Source: Aphrocallistes beatrix (Eukaryota > Porifera > Hexactinellida > Sceptrulophora > Aphrocallistidae). From it: a stretch of 64,000 bases of DNA. The position numbers and the translations under genes are program-made. The stretch covers positions 3,759,723-3,823,722 of the forward strand of contig OY725496.1 in the NCBI GenBank assembly GCA_963281255.1, written 5' to 3'. The notes below the pieces were generated by a model. That model searched no databases. It was not told the DNA's origin and saw only the letters and a list, made by a program, of their open reading frames with translations. Positions 41,701 through 54,200 of this stretch are shown piece by piece. How positions within the stretch are numbered: the first letter of the stretch is position 1; every line of letters begins with the position of its first letter.

Positions 41701-44700
41701 TAAGATACTACTCCCTCCGTCAGGGAATCCAGAATTGGGAGATACTCCATGCCCGCGTACGTGCTGTCTCGATAGAATATCTCACGTGACAGCTCAGACC
41801 ATCCATCAGCTAGCTCTAGCTCTACCTCCCTCTCTCCTACTCCCCAGTCACACCCACTAACACTCTCAACAAGGGGTACTGCGTACTCGAGTCCTTTCAA
41901 CTCTTCTTCAACGCTTCTCTCTCCCATGAGTCGAGTATCTTTAATAAATAGGTGTGAATAAACTCTATCATACTCCCATGGTGCATAGAGCTGATCCTGT
42001 ATGGTGCCTATACAGGAGTTCGAAGTGAACTGAGCTCCTGGAGAAACGAGAAGACATCTGTTGAAGAGATCTTCTCTCTCTTGTGCATACACTCTTGAGT
42101 GATTCTTGTGCAGGAAACGAGGCATAATCCAGCGCGTTTGTAGTAATCAAGTAACGAAACAAATATATAGTAAATTAGCGAGTTCTAAACTTATGTCTTT
42201 CTCTCTGGTAATGTGACTCTCTATCCTTAATGACTTCTTTCTCAGAGGATTACATGGACGGTGGATCTTCTGAAGAATCAGATTCTAACCCGGAGTCAGT
42301 CCATGCACCCAGTTCCCAGGACACGAAGTCAAAGCTCCGATCCGACTCCTCCGGGGCCGAGGGGGCCAAATACATATTCTCAGGAGACCCTACCCTTTCC
42401 GCTCAGTTTGTCTCTACCTACGTTCCAATCCTGTCTCAGGCCTATCACTCTACTCTCTCCAGAACTGTAAAGTCAGTTTCTCACCGTGTTCAATGGTATC
42501 ACGAATACTTTAATTTTCTGCCTGTGTAGGAAGATGACGCTTGACCTGGTTAGACGGCTGTTGAAGACTCCTCCCCCTGAACTGCTCCTAGATCTGTCGC
42601 ACATCGAGCTCACCTGTGGGGGATGTCTCCCTAGCGTGCTTTCAGAGTTGCTTACAACTTCCCTCTCTCCTGAGGTTATCCGCCTACCAGTACATTCTAA
42701 TTCCTAGTAAAACCTTAACATTATTGTATAACGTGCTGATCCATAGGAGCACCTGGAGTCTCACCTGATTTCTCTGCAGATGATACAGTTCTCGATTACC
42801 AAGTGCCCTGAGCTGTATAAAGAAAGTTTTACCAGTTTAGGTATCGTTGAAATGATCAAAGACATGTCCAAGATCCCTCCTGAAGTAATTACCATTATAT
42901 CTTGTAGTTGTGTCGGTAGTAATGGTACAAAGCTTAGTGGTCTCATCCAATTAAGTTCATGCAGTAGTATAGCGATCCAATTTAGGCTGAATGGGATAAT
43001 GCGGGTTGTGAGTGTGGAAAAATGAACATATGGATATCACCCAAGTGCTAAGATTCAAATAAAACGCAGGCGCGGGATTTTAATACGAATTACACACAAA
43101 TTTTGTGGTGGCTAACTTAGCATTTTATTAATTATGTTGGCTAAGAACCGCCAGCTTCTAAATGTGCTATCTAAAAATTTCAATGATTGCTAAATTTAGT
43201 GGTTAACCACCATCCTCATCTCAGATTGTCTAGCATTGATATGTACTGCCTAATCGCTTAGAAATAACGTATATACCACGGATAGTACCCGGCCCTCGGA
43301 TAATCGCTCCAATATAATCACTTCAATTGTTTTCTATCCCTTAGAATGAGGTTTTTCAATAAATTATTTCCTCTACCATTTATTCAATCACTCTTGTCGC
43401 TATATTCATTGAAAAGTTTTAATATCTGAAATATTGATTTTCCATCAGGTAAATAGGGCTAAAAGTTAAAAATCGCTCCGGGTACTATTCGCGGATATAG
43501 GGTACTTTAAGATTATGTAAATTCAACGTAGTACAGATTGGTGTATGTGAATGTGCTCTCCTAGTAAATCCTTTTATCCTCTTAATTTGACAATGTAATA
43601 AGTGTAAACTAAAGCATTTGAGAATAAAATTAATTCCTATTCTACGGATATGGAGCGAGGATGTTAGTGTGCTTTTCCTGGGAGATGTTAGCGTTTTATT
43701 TAATATGGCTACTAGTGTGTGCCACTAGAACATTCTACTCATAAGATTCAAGAAATAAAATTAGAATTAATTGCTAATGGAACTATGATTTAAAAATATT
43801 GTTTAAAATTGCTACTCATGCCTTGCAGTATATATGTAGCAGATTCTTAGTAGACAATTACAAAACTTGTTTTGCATAACAAATCTCTTTTTTTGGGTCA
43901 TTCTCAGTAGAATTATTTTTGTGACAGACTCGTGTATTGCAATATTATAGAATGACAGCTTACTTTTTGGATATTTGGAATGCATTCATTCGCTAATTGA
44001 TGCTTATTCGGTTGCGTATCTGGGTCTTCCATTCTAATTCAGTGAAATTATTCTACGTATGAATTTATTAATCCAATTTTCAGAAACAGGGAAACCTTTT
44101 CTCAATTTGATCTTGCAATGCGCCATGTCGCCGGCTTGATTTATTTCGTTTGAGCAGGCTTCTTTTTGGCTATCAATCGACATCTCCGTGTATAGTATGA
44201 GTTCACTAATTCGTTTTGAATGAAATTACAATTTTAGGGAGAGAAAATAATCCATTTATTGACTTAATATTCCTATTTATTCATTAACTCTGTTACCAGC
44301 TACTGGTATGTATTATTGTGTCCTTTCTAGCCGCCAGTGGTTGTACCAGACGCGTGTAAGGTGGACCCACGGAAACCTTACCATTGGAACAACTGGTGTC
44401 TGATGGTGTTCAGGGAGGAGACCGCCTACTTGTGGACACAATTCTGCGCTATAGAGTTAAACTTCATGAGTAACGGCTGGTTCAAGTTCTCCGTGGATGG
44501 TTGCCCGCAGTTGATATACTCATCAGGCCTCTTTCAGCCTGAGAGAAGAACTCCAAGTTAGTATCCAAAGTTTCGTGTTACAGTATACGTACTAGCATGC
44601 ATTATTCACTGACATATAAGGACATGCAAGCTAAATTAGTTGCCCCACGCTTTTCTAAGTAATATTTTGAAAGGCTATGTTTTGGTAATTAGAGGCCAGA

Positions 44701-47700
44701 TGTAGCTAATTTCTCTGTAAATGAATAGACTAATCATCTCATTAACGTCATCAAGCATATTGTAGTATAGTTAATAGTGTAGTTCTGATTTTAGCTTTGA
44801 AGCCCCTCATGTTATGCTCCATTACCTATCAGGTTTCTTGAATGCAATGAAGATCTGTCGAGAGACGATTAGCATTACTGCTGGCAGTCTGCCGCTCCTC
44901 TCTACTCCGCAAACTCCGGAGCTACAGCTAGGCAGGTGGCGCCTCCAATGTGCACAGCAGGGCGTACTCAATATAACCAATTCAGAGTGTGCTAATGTGG
45001 GTGGTTATGGATAGAGAAATGCGTACATCATACGTTTACTCTGTACTTTATCATTTTAAGTAATGGTAGCGTGCCAGATGCTACCAATTGGTGCCTATTC
45101 CATCATTGCCTGTGTATAGCAACTACTGGTGCTGAGAGAGGATAACTCCGAAGGATTTACATTTCAGGCAAACTCCACCGGCAAATCATTCAATGGAATC
45201 TCAATGATAGGTAGCACCATGACCTAATGCAATATCAATTTACTGGCTGCTCGGACCTGGCATTTCCCTTCCTTTTAGAGTGGGTAGCACTCGTAGACAA
45301 TTTGCTATGCAACCAATCGTCAGCAAAACATGCCTGTAATCTTTTGGGATGTTATCTGTCCCGCCCCTCCATACGTTGATCAAATATCTCTACGCACTCC
45401 TTCTGTTCATGAAATTTGCAGCTCAGTATTTACTATAGTCCATCTGTTATGTTGACACCTGTACTTACACTGTTATGATTATCTTTTAGATCTTCTGACA
45501 TTATCTTGGAACAGAAAATATAAACCAAAGAGTGATGGAAGTGATAAGGTAGCGCAAAAATTTAATTTATTTAAATTAGAACGCTTGTGTTATGAAGCCT
45601 CTATAGATTGCAGCCATTGCAGAGAAAATAATCGAAATCCATTTCTTCGATTCTACCAGTATAGCGCGAGAAGTCGCACTTGAGTTGCAGGAGCTAGCGT
45701 CAGCTATACAAGTTGCATGTGAAACTCATGAAAATGCTGTTGTTAGTTGTTTATAGTCCTAACTCCCTTATTTGTTAGATTGAATATATTCCACGTAGTA
45801 TTAAATACAACTTTAGTCCTCGCGAGTAGAAGTTGTTTTGAAAGAACTGGAGGGATTGCTGGGTAAACTCGTGGACATCCTAACGAATGACGGCAGTCTG
45901 ACTGCCTACGAGCTGCACTTCAGCGGAATTGTTGAGGCACTTCTCTCTTGTCTCGGACAGGTACAGAGCTACGCCTTATTCAGCATTTTTCTTTGGTTAT
46001 TTGAATGAGTATGTTTCTGCAGGCTGAGAATTCTAAGACTGATCGAGTTAGAGACAGGATACATTCATTTATAGCTGCTTTTGGGAATTCTTCTCCAAAT
46101 AATAAGAACAAGAGGTACTAACAACTTTATTTAATCACATGAACTAACAGGCCCTCGAGTTGTAATTCAGCAGTTGCTTATACTTTTTAAGTTAATTACT
46201 CAATCATATTTCAACCCACATATGCACCATAGTAGAGATAATCTATTAATACAAATGTTTTGACTGTCAAACGTATAACAATTTACATTTGGAATTCGAT
46301 ACAAAATTTGATAATATTTAGTCGAATATTCCTAAAACACTAACTATATATTTCAATGTCACTTTTGTCAAGAATGAACTCATCTTCCAGCTCCCCTAAT
46401 TCTCCATACGTCTCTACCCTCATCCCACTACCTTCATTTCCAACTGGAGCTAGAGCCTTGGAGTTTGGGTTTTGTGTGGCGGTGATGCCTGATATTCTCT
46501 TCCTTATGATGTTTATGCGTTGCGAGAGTCCCACGGCTGTAATGATTGGTTTGAGGTTTTTATCAAGTTCTTTACTCTTAATGTCTATTTCATTGCAAAA
46601 TTTTTGGTAGCCCTTGAGTACCGTCAAGGCTTCCTCGTCGGAGAATCCATGGTTTTCAAGGATCCGAAACACTTTAGAGATATTTATCAGCAACACCCTA
46701 GGTTTATCTTTCAGCAGTCTGTACCAACAGAAATTTCTTAAGATTGGGATCTGTAAGATTTGTTGTCGAGTAGACTCCAGGACAGTCGGCATTGTAAAGA
46801 TGCTAGGCTCTCTACGAAATGTCCTCGAGATGTCGTTCTTGTTTAGATTGAAAGGAGAAAGTTTAAGAATTTCGATCGACATCTGGATATCCTCGAATTG
46901 GACGTTCAAGAGTTGGGGGTACTTTATTATAATTTTATTTTTGTCGAAATCTACCCCATACTCCTTCAGTAGAGATATTTTTGAGAGCATATCCTCCTCT
47001 GTGTGTTCAGCTTTTACTAAAATACTCGAAGCTGAAACCTTTGACAGAAATCCTTCAACCCACATGCCATTCTTTAAGCCGATGCCCTTATGTTTCATTA
47101 CGTTGTCCATGAACTCGGGGCAAATTCCCATTACCACTTCCCCGAAATGTCTCAAGCAGAGTTCAGTGATTACTGCTCTCTTCAATCTCGAATACACTTT
47201 CTCGCATGTCTTGTACACTGCAGTATCCGATTGCTTTCTCGCCAAAACTGTTTTCTTTACCGATTGAAAGATTCGGTGATAAATGTTAAATTCACTGAGA
47301 CGTCCATCATCTCCTGTTTGATACATTCTATCCACCAAATCTGCTTCATCTGATCTTTGCTTTTGGTCGTTTCTCGCAGCATAATTTGACAACATCCTCA
47401 ATTCATTGTTCACCACCCATATGAACCTCAGCTGTCTCCATCCTGCGCCTCCTTCCATTATGATGTTTATGAGTGAGTGAGCATTCTCAGTAAACTTTGT
47501 CAAATCGAGGTTTATTAATGTCGGCTGTTTGTCTAGCATCCTAGCTGGATCTAGACCTGTGTCGATTATAGTTTGCACGGCTAGTTTGAGCTTGTTTGTG
47601 TCTAATTTTACTGAAACAAATTTGAGCAGCAAAACGCTTAAAAGCATACTTCTGTCCAGCACTGGCAGCTGATCAGAGAAGTGTTCGACTAGCTGTACTA

Positions 47701-50700
47701 GAGTTAGCACCCTCGTCTCGGAGTACCCTAGCGGGCTTACTTCTATTTGTTCCGGAGATATTCCGAACTTCTCGAGGGTACTTCTAACTTTCCCTGTGAG
47801 TCTCGGATCCCATTCTGGCGCATCTACCTGCGTACCTTTTCTCTCATCCCCTCTCTCCTTTAGATTGAATGGATCCAATTCCAAAGAAGGGCTGTACCCG
47901 TGTCTTCCCTTCCTAAATTCTTTTTCCTCGATACTCTGTACAGAGAACAAACGGGACGGAATCAGCCTGGGTATGACATGCTGTCTTGTTCGGTTTAAAT
48001 TCAAAGTATAGAAAGTTATCGGGGTGATCTGAACTCTTCTGAGCATAGCGGCTTCTCTCCTAGAAATATTGATTTTAACTCGATGAAATATTTCCAAATA
48101 TAATTCTCCACTTTTTATACGTATTCTCTTGTACATTAGAAAATTGCTAATGATTGATTCTTTGAAACAATCTTGTCAGCGAGACATCACTAACGGTAAA
48201 TATTTCCTCTCTTAGTCAACTTGTCAGATTTCTTTTAATTGAGGTTTGTTTCCTCAAGATTAATTTCAGATAGTTAATAGATACTACTGTAGGGATGAAA
48301 AATTATTTTGGCATCATCGCATGCGTTTAGTGGGTTATCTTGAAAATTATTTTCCAGTTTTTTTGTTTTCAAATATGTACTACGTATATGTAACCATGTC
48401 TGGATTTCATAAATAGAATAATTTATGCGTTGTTGCAATGCCATAACTTGATTATTAATATATTATTTAATAATCAGGTTTCCTTAATTAAATGCGTGAT
48501 GAAGAAACAGAGGACCCTGTGATCCTAGATTATAATTTCCAATGAATTCATTGTATATATTGCGAGCTAAGTTCAAACTCGAGTAGCGTCATGTACTATT
48601 ATCTTTCTATCATGTTTTATTTATAACAAAAATACGTACTTCAGTATAGATCTCAGCATCCTCGTTCACAAACTAATATCTGTTCTCGAGGCTATAGAGA
48701 AGCTTCCTTTGTACCTCTTCGACCACAGACAGACCTTTTCTATTGGAGTAAGTGTGTTGCGTTGTAGATAAATTTATTAAACTATTTTGATATCTATATA
48801 TCGTAATAAAGTATACAGAGTGCATGATTAAGTGATTTGGTTATTTTATAAATTGATATTATAATTAGTACTTATATAACTGAGTTCCACAGCTATTACT
48901 GTATTAGCAATCATAGGCGCCGAACTCAGGGGGGCTGGGGGGCTCGAACCCCCCCTGGATTCGAAGATGGCCCATAGACGCAATACAAAATTTAGGGCTG
49001 AGCCCCCCCTGGAACCCCGAAATTGTCCTTAGATTTCGAAAAGTTCGGCGCCCCTGTTAGCAATCCTCCTTCCCTATGGAGATGTGAACCCAATCTAAAT
49101 TGGATTAGTTGTGTCGTCTATTCTTTACCCTATGAGGTTAGGAGGTGTGATGCTTCTACATTTACCATCTGTCAAATGGAATAATTCAAACAATGAGATG
49201 ATAACTAAATGAATAACAGAGTTCCTCTATATTATGATTTAGAATTTTAATTTCATTCTGGTCTTTAGTCACAGACGCATCGAGAATATTATGACGGCAG
49301 TTAAGTAAACTAGTCGCAATTATGCCGTAGAGCAGTGGTTCTCAACCGGGGTGCCGCGGCACCCTGGGGTGCCATTTGCTTCCTCTAGGATTGCCGCAGG
49401 CCTTACCACACTTACATACTACTTTATTTTATTTTCTATTGATACCATTGTCAATGTTGAATTTGATGATTGTCCTCTGACAATCCTCTGGAATAATTTA
49501 TTACACAATATTCACAATAATTTCCTAGTTTATTAATTAGTTATTCTATAATAAAGTAGTAATAATTCAAATCAATCTTCACTTTTACTATCATTTGTTC
49601 ATTGGCCTGCCCCTAAGTCAAATTAAGGGGTGCCGCTGAAAGGTATAAGTTTAGAAAGGGTGCCGCGAGAAGAAAAAGGTTGAGAAACACTGCCGTAGAG
49701 ACTGGCAGTTTAGTCTATCTTGGAGGCAGGGGGTGTACAGGTGCCCCCTGGGGCTGTACAATCGTTTATCTATAGCCGAGTTTAACGGGAATTTTATCTG
49801 TCTGAGTTTAAAGTGCAAGTGTTGTATCACATTATCCATTGTGTTAATGTATTCGCAACGATGTAGAAACTCCAGCGTTGCATTGGACTCATTATTTGTT
49901 GATTGTAAGCATTACAGTCCAAATCTAAAGTCTCCTCATTTAATCAGCTTACACTTTAAACTTAATCATTTGGAAATCCTCATTTTTATCCATTTTAAGA
50001 ATAAATCATTAGCTTCTAACATACTTTTTCCACTTGACGAGCTTCAGTGACGTAAAATGAGAGCAAATAATTGTTTTTCACACATAATTCGAAACCCATG
50101 TGTGCTGATATTTTAGTTTCATTCCTAGAATCGCTCTTTTAGAATCTTCAGAGAAAGTTTCATATCGAGCTACGTCGTGATTCAACCGAGTCAGAATTGA
50201 GAGATTATACGGGGAAACATTTTCGCGCTGAACCCCTCGTTTCTGTGGGACAACTAGAAAAGTTTCTTTATACCAAGGTGAGAGATCTTGATTCAGAGAA
50301 AAATAAATTCATAAAATTTTTGTTGCTGATTATAAAATACTTAATTTGTAATTATCGCAACTTCTAAGAGAATCGGCCAGCCCTTTATCTGTTAAGTTGA
50401 CATTGCGCCACGTAGGTTTGCAAGATGTGGTATGATCATGATAGGAGTGAACTGACCTTTATTGAAATGGCAAACACGCATCCAATTCAATTCAATTATA
50501 CTCACGACTTTGATCAGAACGGATTGCTCTACTGGATGGGAGCAAATGCTGGGTAAGTAAGTATGCTTGAATACTTCTAACAGTATTGCCATAATTAAAT
50601 CAATTTTCACTCCCCCAAGAATAGATTGCCTAGCTTTGTCATAACACCACGTGTCTACCAGCAGCACATTTCTTCCAAATTCACCTCCCTCGCAGTACCC

Positions 50701-51230
50701 CGAAATGATAATTATCAAATTCTATAAACACTATATTATGTCCTGTAAAATGGTTAATTAATTAATAGCGCCTGTCTGTTAGCTGATCACACTTGACCAT
50801 CACAGATCTGAAGGATCATGTGGTAACAGATAGTTCCTACAAATGATCCTTGCATTATTTATTTCGAAGTATACTAATGAAAAAGGGTTTTTATTACTTT
50901 GATTCAGATTAATATCTGCAGCTGTAACAGCTGTGTTCAACAGAACAAGAAAATGTTGTTCAAATACCAAAATCTCTTTTCCACTTCCACATGTGCTACT
51001 TCAAATGGAAGAATCTCACTGTAAATTTATTTAAATTATTAAGATTCTCGAGCAACAAAATGTATAATCAAGATGAAATACAATTTTGCTGACACCTGCA
51101 GCTAGCTAGAGTAAGCGTTTTATTTTTAAATCGCCAACTATAGTATAGCATAGCATAGCATAGTATAGTTTAGGTGTATATGACCAAGTCTATTTTTTAC
51201 ACATTATTATTGATAAATTTTACTTTGTCG

Positions 51231-51277
<47 letters not shown>

Positions 51278-54200
51278 ATTGCATTTGACATGATTCAAGC
51301 TAAAATTTATAGGACATGTGAGTACTCGAATCCTTACGACATTCGACTCGTGAACATAACAAGTAGTGATGGGATGTACCCAGCTACTGGATACCTCTCA
51401 GATTTCATTTCAAGGGACACCGTTCCACACAAGTCCTATATTGGAAATAAAAAGTTATTTTCTTCATTTTTCTCTCTTACAATGGTACATAATACTGCAT
51501 AGATCTGCTCCTTTATTCTCAGTTCTCTTCTTAGGGAAGCGTGGCTGATGTTGGATCTTGGACTTTGGTTTATTCCAAATTTTTATACGCTGAGACATGC
51601 AGCTGGGTTTGAAAAGTAAAATACTTATAGTTATATGTATTTTGCATTAATATTTAAGGTGCAGAGGCTTTCAGTAAATGTGTACACTGTGCATCTGCTC
51701 CTCTTTCAGATGGATGCTATGCTAGACTTTCCATGAAATATTTTCCCACTCACTATTACGATGCCCTTATTTATTTTTTAAAAGTTCTAGTGGTTGATAA
51801 TATCTTCAATAGGAACTTTTGTGCCAAGTAATCAAAATCTGTTCTTTTCCAGTTCAGGTTTGCGACACTGGCGATTTGAAGGATCAAAGAATGGTAGAAA
51901 GTGGGATCTGATATCAAGCCACGTCAATGACACTTGCCTTGTTGAGCCTGGGTGAGAATATTTTAGATTGTTATTGTGAACTGCTTTCTAAGCTTCCAGA
52001 TTCTTTTGAAGATTATTTACCTCAAAATAGAATATGACTATACACTTAGCTTTCACTTAGAATAAATTCTAGGTCTACGAATTCCTGGCCACTGAAACCC
52101 CCTGAAGAAGAGACAGAGGGCTGGAGGTACATTCGAATCAAGCTAACTGGGCCTGATGCAAGCGGGAAATATTTCTACATTTGTTTATCGGGAATTGAAC
52201 TGTATGGAACCTTAACAGGAGTTGCTAGCAAGCCGAAGAGTGAGCACTAGACACTATTTGAAATGTTATCCTGTTTGATTACAGACTCTAAATTGTGAAA
52301 CGATATCATTTCAAATTATTTATATTTCCCTAGCTTACCATCACGAACAGATACTAACTAAGAAGCGACAGCTTATTAAACAATTGGTAATTATCAATTC
52401 ATGTTATTTGTATCTCCTGCTTACTCTATTCTGCTAAGTTGAAATCAAGCGAAATAGAATCAAATTTCTCAATTAAACATGCACTTAATACCACCAGACT
52501 GTGTGTATGTGTAATTATATGTGTGGTTATATACTGAGTATGTTGTAGATTCTCCCTCAGCTCAAACAAGGAACTCGAGTTAGAAGGGGGCTGGACTTTA
52601 ATTGGGAAGAAGAATCTTCTGATCTCGGGACTGTTACAGGAGATTTAAGCTCTGACGGTTAGTTTCCGTTTGAAGTTAATGACTTATAGATAATACCATT
52701 CTATGCAAATACAGGGGAAAGTTTTAATTTTGTCTTTATCTCGGATTTTTCCCATTTAGTGAATGCTAGAATGGAGTAATCTCTAATTACACCATACGAC
52801 TTTAGCATAGAATTGTTGATTTTTCATTATTTCATATAGTTCAAGGCAAATTTATTCCTAATAAGTATTACATTTGATATATGCTGCAATGATTGAACAA
52901 TGAATCCAATGTTAGGATGGGTTGAAGTGAAGTGGGATAATGGCGAGTCGAACTCGTACAGGATGGGAGCTGAGGGGAAATTCGACCTCTACCTCGAGAA
53001 CCTCCCTAAGGTACCTGATGAGTCGGGAGACGAACCGCCCAGCGATAGTCTGGATCCCAACGCATCCCTTATAGACCCAGTTAGTACAACTCTGTTTTTA
53101 TTCATTATTTGATAGTATTATGGTTGATTTTTTTCTTTAATATTATAATTTAATTTTTTAACAAGTTTCATTCAGTAATATCTTTATAGCATAACAGTTG
53201 CAGCATACGATATTACAACCGTTATTTTATCTAGACGAATATTATCTTCCTTGGACTATGTCAAAATGATGACGAAACCGAGGTATTTTGTCAAACTTTC
53301 ACCTGCTCTATGTAACCTAAACTAAACCCAGATGTTTCCAGATGTGCATTTCAGGTTCAAAAATGTATATTTGTGGAGAATATGTAATTAAAATTAATTA
53401 ATTTCAAGTGATGAATTAGGTTTCAATCGCTAGGTGGCTTCCAAAACAGCGAAGATATGTTACCAAATCTGGTCAACCCATGTGACAATCCTCTGGCTAG
53501 AAACGTGATTAAATAACTTCTATCTTAACAGATGTATTTTATTGAGTACCAAACACGATCATTCTACATTGGCCAATATCTGCTTTTGTGGCTTGGTTAA
53601 TCCTTATTCTTGTTTGTGTAGGATGAATCTTCTGAGAGTACAGACGGAAGTGTTGAGTTTCCTCAGGGTTTCGAACTGAAGGGAGAATATGGAGAGCTAT
53701 TGCCTCCCTTTGATCCTCGACCTGGCCAGTATAACATCCCAGTGATGCAGCCACTCGCCCTACCTCAATTAGGTATAATTATACAAACAGACTATCTTAT
53801 GTTCACTCGATTAATCCAATTGACATTATAGTGATACGAGCCCTTGCTAGCTCGCATCGCCACGGGAACTCGCTCAAAGCGGCCTTTTATCAAGAAATTT
53901 ATCATAAATGTATCCATTAATTTATTGAGAAAAATTATCCATACATGCTGATAAGGTAAAAATAAAAAGTTATTAAACGGATCCCGTTATGACGTCATAA
54001 GCCCATATTTCGTTTCAAAAACTAATAGATCGTTGTCAGCGTGTAAAATTACTCCTGTTTACAAATTTTCAGCTCTCTACGACGAATGGTCTCTTCTATT
54101 AATTATGGACCAACAAACATGCAGCAATGAGTTTTAGTAGTATACGTAGATATGTCATATCCCATTGAAAAAAATATTGTCCTAGATTAACCAAATCTGG

